Assembly (NCBI GenBank): GCA_002493945.1
Contig: DLAL01000037.1
Location: 1 to 8,442, forward strand
Source: Porphyromonadaceae bacterium UBA7048
GTDB taxonomy: Bacteria > Bacteroidota > Bacteroidia > Bacteroidales > Muribaculaceae
Length of the DNA stretch: 8,442 bases
Direction of reading: 5' to 3'
Part shown: positions 1 through 7,106 of the stretch, in pieces
Layout of the letters: every line of letters starts with the position of its first letter
Position numbering within the stretch: position 1 is the stretch's first letter
Notes under the pieces: generated by a model
What the model saw: the letters and a program-made list of their open reading frames with translations, nothing else
Databases searched by the model: none
Told to the model about the DNA's origin: nothing
Translations under genes and position numbers: made by a program

Positions 1-215
1 CGCGTCTGCTGAACAGTTACAAATACCCCCCCCGATTCTTAAATTATGTTAAATATATTGTTAATCATGAATTTCTATCTGAATCATGGTTTTTCGGTTG
101 GTGCCGGGCAGTCTTCCGTACGGCCCCATTTATCAAAATTATGTGAAAAAGCGGGCGGGCAAGGACTATTGTTCGATTTATTTGTTGTATTTTTGTAAAT
201 GATTAATTAGCGAAT
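1..215. other. Intergenic region upstream of the helicase operon
   Basis: This stretch has no recognisable gene. It is AT-rich in its first 100 bases, in contrast to the GC-rich operon. It holds a run of eight C at 26-33 and a weak possible stem (GCCG at 103-106 with CGGC at 121-124). The + strand is open in one frame from position 3 to a TGA at 144-146 (47 codons). The translation resembles no family I know, and such a length can occur by chance, so I do not call it the end of a gene. On the - strand, an ATG at 129 opens only 22 codons. The last part (about 169-215) carries the probable promoter. Confidence 0.6.
169..195 (+). promoter_or_regulatory. Probable Bacteroidota-type promoter for the operon
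   Basis: TATTTTTG at 188-195 matches exactly the Bacteroidota -7 consensus TAnnTTTG. A TTG at 169-171 could serve as the -33 element, but the 16-base spacer is a little shorter than the usual 19-21. Transcription would then start near 202, leaving a leader of only about 14 bases before the ATG at 216. No Shine-Dalgarno sequence is present; the leader is A/T-rich, as is common in this phylum. The match is by eye only. Confidence 0.45.
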
Positions 216-1952
216 ATGTCAATGACTACATTTAAGGAATTGGGTGTCAGCGACGACCTCCTCCGGGGTATAGCCGACATGGGCTTCGAGACGCCGATGC
301 CCGTTCAAGAAAAAGTGATTCCCGAACTGCTCTCGGGCGACCGCGACCTTGTGGCGCTGGCGCAGACTGGCACGGGCAAAACGGCCGCTTTCGGTCTTCC
401 GCTCATCCAGCGTGTCGACACGTCGCGGCGTGTCCCTCAGGCTCTCATCCTGGCGCCTACGCGCGAACTCTGCCTTCAGATTGCCGGCGACCTGGCCGAC
501 TTCTCCAAGTATATCGACGGCCTGGTGGTCCTCCCCGTCTACGGCGGCAGCAGCATCGAGAGTCAGATCAAGGCCCTGCGACAGGGCGTGCAGATCATCG
601 TGGCCACGCCCGGCCGTCTGATAGACCTCATCAACCGCGGGGTGGTGAACCTCGCCGACGTGCACACCGTGGTGCTCGACGAGGCCGACGAGATGCTCAA
701 CATGGGCTTCGTCGACTCCATCAACGATATCCTCGGCCATGTGCCCGACGACCGCAAGATGCTCATGTTCTCGGCCACTATGCCGGCTGAGGTGGCACGC
801 ATAGCCAAGCGCTTCATGAAGGATGCCAAGGAAATCGTCGTCGGTACCCGCAACGAGGGCGCCAAGAATGTGCGCCACATATATTATATGGTGAACGCGC
901 GCGACAAGTACCTCGCCCTGAAGCGCATAGTCGACTATTCGCCCAATATATACGCCATCATCTTCTGCCGTACGCGCCGCGACACGCAGGAAATCGCCGA
1001 CAACCTCATCCGCGACGGCTACAATGCCGAAGCTCTCCACGGCGACCTCTCGCAGCAGCAGCGCGACATCGTGATGAAGAAGTTCCGCGACCGCGTGGTG
1101 CCCCTGCTGGTGGCGACCGACGTGGCTGCCCGCGGCCTTGATGTCGACGACCTGACGCACGTCATCAACTACGGCCTGCCCGAGGACACCGCCGTCTACA
1201 CCCACCGCTCGGGCCGTACGGGCCGTGCAGGCAAGACGGGTGTGTCGGTGGCCATCATCCACTCGCGCGAGAAGGGCCGTCTGCGCGAGATAGAGCGCAT
1301 CATCGGCAAGACCTTCGAACGCAAGGAGGTCCCCACCCCCGAGCAGATTATCGAGAAGCAGCTCTACAGCCTGGCCGACCGCATCGAGAAGGTGGAGGTG
1401 AACGACGCCGAAATCGACCGCTACATGCCCGGAGTGCTCCGCAAGCTCTCGTGGCTGACTACGGAAGACCTCGTCCGCCGTGTGTTCTCGCTCGAGTTCA
1501 ACCGTCTGCTCGACTACTACAAGGATGCGCCGAACATCGACTTCATCGACGAGAAGCCGCGCAAGGAGCGCAAGGAGAAGGAGTCGCGTCCGCGCTCTGA
1601 CAAGGAGAAGGACCGCCGCACCGCCGAGCGCGGCATGGCGCGCATATACGTCAATCTGGGCAAGAGCGACGGTTTCTTCGCCGGAAACCTCATCGACATG
1701 CTCAACCGGAATATCTCCGGTCCGCGCATCGACGTGGGCCGCATCGACCTGCTGCTGTCATACTCGCTCTTCGACGTCCGCAAGGGCGACGCCCACCGCG
1801 TGGTCAGCGCTCTGAAGGGCCTCGAGTTCTTCGGCAAGAAGGTGTACAGCGAGATTGCCGACCCCGACCGAAACTATGCCGCATCGTCATCACGCAAGGC
1901 CGGCAAGGGCGCTAAAGGCACCAAGGGCGGCAAGAAGCAGAAAGACGTATAA
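216..1952 (+). CDS. deaD: DEAD-box ATP-dependent RNA helicase (DeaD/CsdA-like) with DbpA-type RNA-binding domain
   Basis: This 578-residue cytoplasmic enzyme uses ATP to unwind or remodel RNA. DeaD/CsdA relatives act in ribosome assembly, mRNA decay and cold adaptation. All helicase motifs are present in order: the Q motif (GFETPMPVQ, 23-31), motif I AQTGTGKT (49-56), Ia PTREL (81-85), Ib TPGR (131-134), II DEAD (155-158), III SAT (186-188), V ATDVAARGLD (300-309) and VI HRSGRTGRAG (330-339). After a helical segment (about 370-440) comes a charged linker rich in K, R and E (448-470). A DbpA RNA-binding domain follows (about 475-548, starting ARIYVNLG), then a Gly/Lys-rich basic tail (560-577). 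The ATG at 216 follows the promoter closely; a second ATG at 222 is an equally plausible start. It is the first gene of the operon. The family is certain; the choice among DeaD, DbpA and RhlE-like names is less so. Confidence 0.93.
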   Translation: MSMTTFKELGVSDDLLRGIADMGFETPMPVQEKVIPELLSGDRDLVALAQTGTGKTAAFGLPLIQRVDTSRRVPQALILAPTRELCLQIAGDLADFSKYIDGLVVLPVYGGSSIESQIKALRQGVQIIVATPGRLIDLINRGVVNLADVHTVVLDEADEMLNMGFVDSINDILGHVPDDRKMLMFSATMPAEVARIAKRFMKDAKEIVVGTRNEGAKNVRHIYYMVNARDKYLALKRIVDYSPNIYAIIFCRTRRDTQEIADNLIRDGYNAEALHGDLSQQQRDIVMKKFRDRVVPLLVATDVAARGLDVDDLTHVINYGLPEDTAVYTHRSGRTGRAGKTGVSVAIIHSREKGRLREIERIIGKTFERKEVPTPEQIIEKQLYSLADRIEKVEVNDAEIDRYMPGVLRKLSWLTTEDLVRRVFSLEFNRLLDYYKDAPNIDFIDEKPRKERKEKESRPRSDKEKDRRTAERGMARIYVNLGKSDGFFAGNLIDMLNRNISGPRIDVGRIDLLLSYSLFDVRKGDAHRVVSALKGLEFFGKKVYSEIADPDRNYAASSSRKAGKGAKGTKGGKKQKDV

Positions 1953-1976
1953 TCCCCAGTACAACTCCGACAACCC

Positions 1977-2612
1977 ATGCGCACACTCCGCATCATCATC
2001 ATGGCTCTGGCGGCCCTGCTCCCGGCAGCGGGAGCGGAGGCCCGGACGGCCGCCGACTTCTTCACGTCGGCACCGTCGTCGGTCATGCCGCTGCTGAAGC
2101 CTGCCACAAGGCTCGACATGCTCGACTACTTCAACCACGGCGTCGACACCCGGTCGAAGAACAGCTTCGACGGACCGGCCCGCGTGGTGCTCAACGACCC
2201 CTCCAAGCTCGTCATCGAGCTCGGCCAGATCAGCACCGTACAGCTGGGGCTGCTCGAGCAGAAGGGCGATACAGTGGTGGTGGTCATCGAGACCGTGCGC
2301 ACTCCAATAGCCGACAGCAGCATACGCCTGTACGGCAAGGACTGGAAGCCTCTCGCCGGTACAGGCGCCGTGGCCATGCCCGTGGCCGCGGACTTCATCC
2401 CGAAGAAGGACCGCCGCCGTGCCGATGCCGCCGACCTGCCGGCGCTGATGTTCGTCCGCGCGGACTTCGACCCGGCGGCGCGGACTTTCACCATGTATAA
2501 CAATGTCGCCGAGTACTACACGGCCGACGAGCGCCCGGCTGCCCTCGACCTCATGAGGCCGTCCATGCAGATGCGCTATGACGGCAAAGGCGCGCTCCGC
2601 GAAGTGAAGTGA
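1977..2612 (+). CDS. DUF3256 family exported protein
   Basis: This 211-residue protein has unknown function. A signal peptide is clear: Arg at positions 2 and 5, a hydrophobic core (IIIMALAALLPAAG) and a likely cleavage after AEA (residue 22). The mature protein is therefore probably periplasmic or surface-exposed. The mature start (AADFFTSAPSSVMPLL, then a DMLDYFN segment) and the later sections on T..PIADS.I..Y...W and a YNNV...YY region fit the Bacteroidales DUF3256 family as I remember it. There are no cysteines to suggest a lipoprotein, and no catalytic motif I can point to. The gene begins 24 bases after the helicase stop, with no terminator between them. Its stop codon overlaps the xseA start by one base (TGATG), so it is co-transcribed. 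The assignment comes from pattern memory and an HMM search would settle it. Confidence 0.75.
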   Translation: MRTLRIIIMALAALLPAAGAEARTAADFFTSAPSSVMPLLKPATRLDMLDYFNHGVDTRSKNSFDGPARVVLNDPSKLVIELGQISTVQLGLLEQKGDTVVVVIETVRTPIADSSIRLYGKDWKPLAGTGAVAMPVAADFIPKKDRRRADAADLPALMFVRADFDPAARTFTMYNNVAEYYTADERPAALDLMRPSMQMRYDGKGALREVK

Positions 2613-2614
2613 TG
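2609..2614 (+). promoter_or_regulatory. Stop/start overlap that decides the xseA start
   Basis: The bases here read GTGATG. TGA at 2610-2612 ends the DUF3256 gene and ATG at 2612-2614 starts xseA, sharing one A. A GTG at 2609 is in frame immediately before the ATG and would add one residue. I prefer the ATG because the same TGATG arrangement occurs at the xseB/GH3 junction (4083-4087), pointing to termination-reinitiation coupling. Confidence 0.65.
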
Positions 2615-3874
2615 ACAGCACAGCGCCACGCCATAAAACTGACCGACCTCACCCGGAGGCTGTCGCACACCGTAGCGGCGGCGCCGGGTCTGTCGGATGT
2701 ATGGGTCACTGCCGAGACATCCGACGTGCGCAGCTCCGGCGGCCACTGCTATATGGAGCTGATACAGAAGGATGCCGACACCGGCGCCCCTGAGGCACGG
2801 TGCCGCGCCGTGATATGGGCGTCGGCATACGCGCGTCTGGGCGCACGCTTCGCCGCCGTCACCGGCAGCCGTCTGCGCTCCGACATCCGCATCATGGCCA
2901 AGGTCAGCGTCAACTATCACCCTGTCTACGGACTGACGCTCGTCATCAGCGACATCGACCCCGACTACACCGTGGGCGACCTGGCACGGCGCCGCGCCCA
3001 GATCATAGCGCGCCTTCAGGAAGACGGAGTCTACGACATCAACCGCAATCTGCCGTGGCCGCAGGTGCCGCGCCGCGTGGCGGTCATCTCGGCCGCAGGA
3101 GCCGCCGGCTACGGCGACTTCGTCCATCAGCTGCACTGCAATCCCTGGCGTCTCGCCTTCGATACGACGCTCTTTCAGGCCGCGCTCCAGGGCGAGCGCA
3201 CGGCGCCGAGCATCATAGCGGCCCTTGACCGCGTCATGGAGCGCATCGACGACTTCGACTGCGTGGTCATCATCCGCGGAGGCGGCGCCGTGAGCGACCT
3301 CGCCTCATTCGACGACTATGACCTGGCCTTCAACGTGGCGCAGTTTCCGCTGCCGGTCGTCGTGGGCATAGGGCATGACCGCGACACGACCGTGCTCGAC
3401 TACGTGGCTAATACGCGGGTCAAGACCCCTACGGCTGCCGCCGAATTCCTGGTAGGACTCATGTCCGACGCCCTCGGAGCGGTCCGGACGGTCGGCGCTG
3501 AAATTCTCCGCACCGTCACGGCGCGCATCGCCGCCCAGCGCGAGCAGCTCGCCTACTGCCGCGGCAACCTCCCGGCGCTGGCGCTGGCCGTGCTCGAGCG
3601 CAACCGTCAGCGTGTGGGGCCCGATGCGGAGAAGTCGATAGCCGAAGCCGTGCGCCGCGTCATCGATTCGCGCCGCGACCGTCTCGACTCGCTCGCCCAG
3701 GTCCTCGACGCCCTCAGCCCCGAGGCCACCCTGCGCCGCGGATATTCCATAACGCGCGCCGGAGGCCATGCCGTGACCGACGGCGACACCATCGCGCCGG
3801 GCACCGTGCTGACAACGACTTTCGCACGCGGCGCGCAGATAATCTCTCAATCAATATCGCACAATGGAGAATAA
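2612..3874 (+). CDS. xseA: Exodeoxyribonuclease VII large subunit
   Basis: This is the catalytic subunit (420 residues) of exonuclease VII, which cuts single-stranded DNA from either end into short oligonucleotides in repair and recombination. It acts with the small subunit encoded next. An N-terminal OB-fold (about 8-110) binds single-stranded DNA. The catalytic domain (about 125-340) shows the family signatures ISAAGAAGYGDF (159-170), RGGGAVSDLASFDD (222-235) and GIGHDRDTTVLDYV followed by TPTAAAE (252-278). The segment 290-365 is helical and probably coiled-coil. The C-terminus carries the conserved LRRGYSI (374-380). Length is normal for the family (about 400-450). The usual GHE in the GIGHE motif is GHD here (Asp256), a conservative change. 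The gene overlaps both neighbours, by 1 base upstream and 11 downstream, so the two Exo VII subunits are probably made in coupled fashion. Confidence 0.95.
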   Translation: MTAQRHAIKLTDLTRRLSHTVAAAPGLSDVWVTAETSDVRSSGGHCYMELIQKDADTGAPEARCRAVIWASAYARLGARFAAVTGSRLRSDIRIMAKVSVNYHPVYGLTLVISDIDPDYTVGDLARRRAQIIARLQEDGVYDINRNLPWPQVPRRVAVISAAGAAGYGDFVHQLHCNPWRLAFDTTLFQAALQGERTAPSIIAALDRVMERIDDFDCVVIIRGGGAVSDLASFDDYDLAFNVAQFPLPVVVGIGHDRDTTVLDYVANTRVKTPTAAAEFLVGLMSDALGAVRTVGAEILRTVTARIAAQREQLAYCRGNLPALALAVLERNRQRVGPDAEKSIAEAVRRVIDSRRDRLDSLAQVLDALSPEATLRRGYSITRAGGHAVTDGDTIAPGTVLTTTFARGAQIISQSISHNGE

Positions 3875-4085
3875 CGATACCACCGGACTGACATACAACA
3901 AGGCGCTCGACGAGCTCGAGCGTATACTGGCCGAGCTGCGCTCGACCTCATGCGATGTCGACACCCTGGCCGAACGCACCCGCCGCGCAGCCGAACTGCT
4001 GGCCTACTGCCGCAGCCGCCTCACACGCACCGAAACGGAGCTTGCCGACGTACTGGCACGGCTCGATAACGCCATAGAGGACTGA
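3864..4085 (+). CDS. xseB: Exodeoxyribonuclease VII small subunit
   Basis: This 73-residue protein forms the complex with XseA; several copies bind the large subunit's coiled-coil arms and are needed for stability and activity. The sequence is the typical two-helix pattern. An N-terminal LTYNKALDELERILAELR (9-26) is followed by a short turn containing D36-VDTLAE, then a second helix with AAELLAYCRSRL (42-53) continuing to the end. Length is within the usual 60-85 residues. The ATG lies inside the last codons of xseA (11-base overlap, different frame), and the TGA overlaps the next ATG by one base. Confidence 0.93.
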   Translation: MENNDTTGLTYNKALDELERILAELRSTSCDVDTLAERTRRAAELLAYCRSRLTRTETELADVLARLDNAIED

Positions 4086-5656
4086 TGGCTGTCGACTTCA
4101 CACCGCTGGCACGGCTCATCTTCAGGCCCCTGGCCTCGAAGATGAAGAAGGTCCGCACGCCCTCGGACTTCGAGGTCGTGCAGCACCGTGTGCTCGCGCG
4201 TCTCCTCCACCGTGCACGAAATACCGACGTCGGGCGCCGCTACGGCTTCAGCCGCATACGAACGTATGCCGACTTCGCCGCAGCCGTCCCAATTGTGGGC
4301 TACGAGGACATACGCGCCGACGTCATGCGCATGGTCCGCGGCGAGCCTGGCGTACTGTGGCCCGGCCGCTGCCGCAGTTTCGCCCAGTCGTCGGGCACCT
4401 CGGGCGGCAAGAGCAAGTTCATACCCGTCACCGCCGACGCCCTGCGCCACAACCACTATGCCGGCGCCGCATGCTCCGTGGCGGCTTATCTCGACCGCAC
4501 GCCGCGCAGCCGGCTCTTCGGCGGCAAGTGCCTGATACTCGGCGGCAGCTTCGCCAACGAGCTCACGGGCGTCCCCGACGGTGTCTGCGTGGGCGACCTC
4601 TCGGCCACCCTCATCGACCGCGTCAATCCCCTTGTCGAACTTTTCCGCGTTCCGGGCAAGGACATAGCCCTCATGCCTGACTGGACGCGCAAGCTCGACG
4701 CCATAGCCACCGAGGCCGCCCGGCACGACATCACCAACATATCCGGAGTGCCGTCGTGGTTCATGGGCGTGCTGCGCCGCATCATGCAGCTCCGCGGCGT
4801 CGACAGCATCCACGACGTATGGCCCAATCTGGAGGTATTCTTCCACGGCGGCATAGCCTTCGAGCCGTACCGCCGCCAGTACGAGGCCATCACCGACACG
4901 TCGAAGATGCGCTACTCCGAGAACTACAACGCCTCCGAGGGCTTCTTCGCCACCCAGGACTCCGACACGGAGCCGGGCATGCTCCTGCTGCCCGACGTGG
5001 GCGTATTCTACGAACTCATACCCCTCGAATCGCTCGACAGCGACTCGCCTGTGGTCATCCCTGCGTGGGAAGCCGAGCGGGGCCGCACCTACGCGCTGGT
5101 CATCTCGGCATGCAACGGTCTGTGGCGCTACCTCATAGGCGACACCGTGCGCATCGAGAGCACCGAGCCGCTGCGTATCAGCATAGCCGGACGCACCAGC
5201 AGCTTCATCAACGCCTTCGGCGAGGAGGTCATGGAGTGGAATACTGACCATGCCATTGCCGAGACTTGCCGCGCCACAGGCGCCGCCGTGGCCAACTACA
5301 CCGTGGCGCCCGTGTATGCCGAAGGCCGTCAGCGTGGCCATCACCAGTGGCTAATCGAGTGGTCGGCCGAGCCTCAGTGCGGCGTCGACGCCTTCGCCGA
5401 CATGCTCGACGAGCGCCTTCAGACCGTGAACTCCGACTATCAGGCCAAGCGCGCCGGAGGCATCTTCCTCGACCGTCTCGAGATAGTCACCCTCGCGCCC
5501 GGTGCCTTCGACTCATGGCTCCGCACGTCGGGCAAGCTCGGCGGCCAGCGCAAGATTCCGCGTCTGGCCAACGACCGCCACATAGCCGACAAAGTCCTTG
5601 AAATCAACCGTAATCTTGAACTCGATACATTAAAGAACACAGAAGAAAATGCGTAA
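4085..5656 (+). CDS. GH3 family acyl-adenylating protein (substrate unknown)
   Basis: This 523-residue cytoplasmic protein belongs to the GH3 family, in the acyl-adenylate/firefly-luciferase fold. Plant members activate carboxylic acids such as jasmonate or auxin with ATP and join them to amino acids; the role of bacterial members is largely unknown. The three nucleotide-binding motifs are present: SSGTSGGKS (102-110), YNASEGFF (281-288) and LWRYLIGDTV (346-355). They are followed by AGRTSSFINAFGEEV (368-382), where the mobile C-terminal domain begins. That domain contains VNSDYQAKR (448-456) and a lysine-rich KLGGQRKIPRL (484-494) near the end, where this superfamily keeps a catalytic lysine. 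All ATP-binding elements are intact, so it is probably active. No signal peptide is seen. It starts at TGATG shared with xseB, and its last codons overlap the phosphatase start by 8 bases. Family call is firm; substrate cannot be read from sequence. Confidence 0.88.
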   Translation: MAVDFTPLARLIFRPLASKMKKVRTPSDFEVVQHRVLARLLHRARNTDVGRRYGFSRIRTYADFAAAVPIVGYEDIRADVMRMVRGEPGVLWPGRCRSFAQSSGTSGGKSKFIPVTADALRHNHYAGAACSVAAYLDRTPRSRLFGGKCLILGGSFANELTGVPDGVCVGDLSATLIDRVNPLVELFRVPGKDIALMPDWTRKLDAIATEAARHDITNISGVPSWFMGVLRRIMQLRGVDSIHDVWPNLEVFFHGGIAFEPYRRQYEAITDTSKMRYSENYNASEGFFATQDSDTEPGMLLLPDVGVFYELIPLESLDSDSPVVIPAWEAERGRTYALVISACNGLWRYLIGDTVRIESTEPLRISIAGRTSSFINAFGEEVMEWNTDHAIAETCRATGAAVANYTVAPVYAEGRQRGHHQWLIEWSAEPQCGVDAFADMLDERLQTVNSDYQAKRAGGIFLDRLEIVTLAPGAFDSWLRTSGKLGGQRKIPRLANDRHIADKVLEINRNLELDTLKNTEENA

Positions 5657-7016
5657 ATTCCTTCTCTCGGCCGCATTCGCGGCAGCCGCTCTCACGGCGG
5701 CAGCACAGTCGCCCAAGTACATATTCTACTACATCGGCGACGGCATGGGCATGGGTCCCGTCATGGCAGCGGAGACCTACAACCGCGAGGTCCTCGACAA
5801 CGATCAGCACCTCACCATGCTTCAGTTCCCCGTGGTAGGGTGGTGCACCACTTACTCGGCATCCTCCACCGTCACCGACTCCGCTGCCGCAGGCACGGCT
5901 CTCTCCGCCGGAACCAAGACCAAGAACGGCATGCTCGGCATGGGTCCCGACACCACCGCCGTCTACTCCATCGCCACCGACCTTCAGAAGATGGGCTATG
6001 GCATCGGCGTGGCTACGTCTGTAGCGCCCGACGACGCCACTCCCGGCGCGTTCTATGCCCATGTTCCCAACCGCTCGATGTTCTACGACATCGACACTCA
6101 GATGGCATCGACGGGCTATCAGTTCATGGCCGGCGCCGGACTCCGCGGCATCAAGGACAAGAACGGCAACTACAACGACGTGCTCGACAAGTTCGCCGCT
6201 CAGAACGTCCAAATAGTCTACGGCCCCAAGGGCATCGATGAAATCAACTCCGACAAGGTGCTCCTCCTCAACCCCGTGGGCACCAACGACAACGACATCA
6301 GCTACACCATCGACTCAATCTCAGGCGTCCTCACCCTTCCCAAAATCGCCGGTGCATGTCTCAAGCAGCTCGAGAAGACCTCGCCCGACCGCTTCTTCAT
6401 GATGATTGAGGGCGGCAATATCGACCACGCTCTCCACGCCAACGACGGCGGTGCCGCAGTCAAGGAAATCATCAACTTCAACCAGGCTCTCGAGGTTGCT
6501 TTCGACTTCTACCGCCAGCATCCCGACGAGACCCTCATCGTGGTCACCGCCGACCATGACACCGGCGGTATGGCCCTCAACGGCAACGGCATCGAGAAAA
6601 TCGACTACCAGCGCGTCAGCAAGGAAGTCTTCAGCGACTACTGCCGCTCCATCCTCCGCAGCCGCATGGTCTACACCTGGGCCGACATGAAGCAGTACCT
6701 GACGGAGAACTTCGGCTTCTACACACGCGTCAAGATTTCCGAAAACAACGACAAGCGCCTCCGCGAGATGTTCGACAAGACCTTCGAGATGCGTAACAGC
6801 GCTGACCAGAAGACCCTCTACGCCAACTTCAACGAGTTCTCCGTGCTGGTGTTCCGCATCTTCAACGAAGCCGCCGGCTTTGCCTTCACCACCTCTTCAC
6901 ACACGGGCAACCCCGTCCCCGTCTTCGCCATCGGCGTAGGTGCAGAGAAGTTCCGCGGCTATAACAACAACAAGGACATCCCCATGCTCATCCTCGACAC
7001 CGTCAAAGGAAAGTAA
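5649..7016 (+). CDS. Exported alkaline phosphatase (PhoA superfamily)
   Basis: This 455-residue enzyme hydrolyses phosphate monoesters, freeing inorganic phosphate, probably in the periplasm. The signal peptide (1-19, MRKFLL, then an Ala/Leu-rich core, cleavage near AAA|QS) is clear. Compared with E. coli PhoA, the catalytic set is complete: metal ligand D31 (IGDGMG), nucleophile S78 (TDSAAAGTA), D129/T131 (DDATPGAFYAH), phosphate-binding R142, E254, D259 and H263 (IEGGNIDHALH), D302-H303 (VTADHDTGG) and H418 (SSHTGN). The position matching E. coli Lys328 is His260, as in many other alkaline phosphatases. Length is typical. The ATG lies within the last codons of the GH3 gene and is preceded by an A-rich stretch (5632-5648), which may aid initiation. 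It is the last gene of the operon, followed by a long palindrome. No phosphate-responsive site is visible nearby. Confidence 0.93.
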   Translation: MRKFLLSAAFAAAALTAAAQSPKYIFYYIGDGMGMGPVMAAETYNREVLDNDQHLTMLQFPVVGWCTTYSASSTVTDSAAAGTALSAGTKTKNGMLGMGPDTTAVYSIATDLQKMGYGIGVATSVAPDDATPGAFYAHVPNRSMFYDIDTQMASTGYQFMAGAGLRGIKDKNGNYNDVLDKFAAQNVQIVYGPKGIDEINSDKVLLLNPVGTNDNDISYTIDSISGVLTLPKIAGACLKQLEKTSPDRFFMMIEGGNIDHALHANDGGAAVKEIINFNQALEVAFDFYRQHPDETLIVVTADHDTGGMALNGNGIEKIDYQRVSKEVFSDYCRSILRSRMVYTWADMKQYLTENFGFYTRVKISENNDKRLREMFDKTFEMRNSADQKTLYANFNEFSVLVFRIFNEAAGFAFTTSSHTGNPVPVFAIGVGAEKFRGYNNNKDIPMLILDTVKGK

Positions 7017-7036
7017 TCCGCGATATTACTGAGATA

Positions 7037-7086
7037 CATCCACAGAGAAGGGACGCCGTCGCGACGGCGTCCCTTCTCTGTGGATG
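7037..7086. terminator. Perfect 50-base palindrome; probable bidirectional terminator
   Basis: The 25 bases at 7037-7061 are exactly complementary to 7062-7086, centred on GTCGCGAC. It begins 20 bases after the phosphatase stop and ends 20 bases before the stop of the convergent ATPase gene. The core GGGACGCCGTC/GACGGCGTCCC is GC-rich and is flanked within the stem by purine-rich (AGAGAAGGG) and pyrimidine-rich (CCCTTCTCT) stretches. A transcript from either direction would therefore form the same hairpin. A clean U-run after the stem is missing on both sides, so termination may depend on the stem and its pyrimidine-rich 3' half. It could instead be a dispersed palindromic repeat that also serves as a terminator. 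Confidence 0.75.
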
Positions 7087-7106
7087 GCGGTATATGACTG
7101 ATATGG

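Larger units (their letters stand above)
216..7016 (+). other. Probable six-gene operon (deaD, DUF3256, xseA, xseB, GH3, alkaline phosphatase)
   Basis: Six same-strand genes are separated by +24, -1, -11, -1 and -8 bases. No terminator-like hairpin or promoter consensus is visible at any internal junction. The only strong palindrome is after the last gene. Two of the junctions are TGATG stop/start overlaps. This geometry strongly suggests a single transcript with coupled translation, though internal promoters inside coding sequence cannot be excluded by eye. Confidence 0.75.

Noticed and set aside
3..146. Open + strand frame of 47 codons at the left edge, possibly the end of an upstream gene
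   Set aside because: It has no recognisable sequence and its composition is AT-rich, unlike the neighbouring genes. An open stretch of this length can easily arise by chance. The sequence left of the window would decide.
219..1262. A 347-codon open frame on the - strand opposite the helicase gene
   Set aside because: It lies wholly opposite a complete DEAD-box gene. Its translation is rich in His, Val, Ala and Gly with no family features, as expected for the antisense frame of a GC-rich gene with strong codon bias.
2609..2611. GTG at 2609 as the xseA start
   Set aside because: The adjacent ATG at 2612 gives the TGATG overlap also seen at the next coupled junction. The difference is one residue.
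1890..2621. A 243-codon - strand frame across the DUF3256 gene, with others at 2576-3136, 3305-3850 and 5604-6212
   Set aside because: All lie opposite well-supported genes, share the same biased composition and have no recognisable motif.
4004..5344. A 446-codon open frame on the - strand opposite xseB and the GH3 gene
   Set aside because: It is longer than many real genes, but it mirrors the GH3 gene, spans an operon junction and shows only a low-complexity His/Ala/Gly/Val composition. It is best read as a codon-bias shadow.
7037..7086. The palindrome as part of a CRISPR array or insertion-sequence end
   Set aside because: There is only one copy in the window, with no regularly spaced repeats, no transposase and no flanking direct repeats that I could see.
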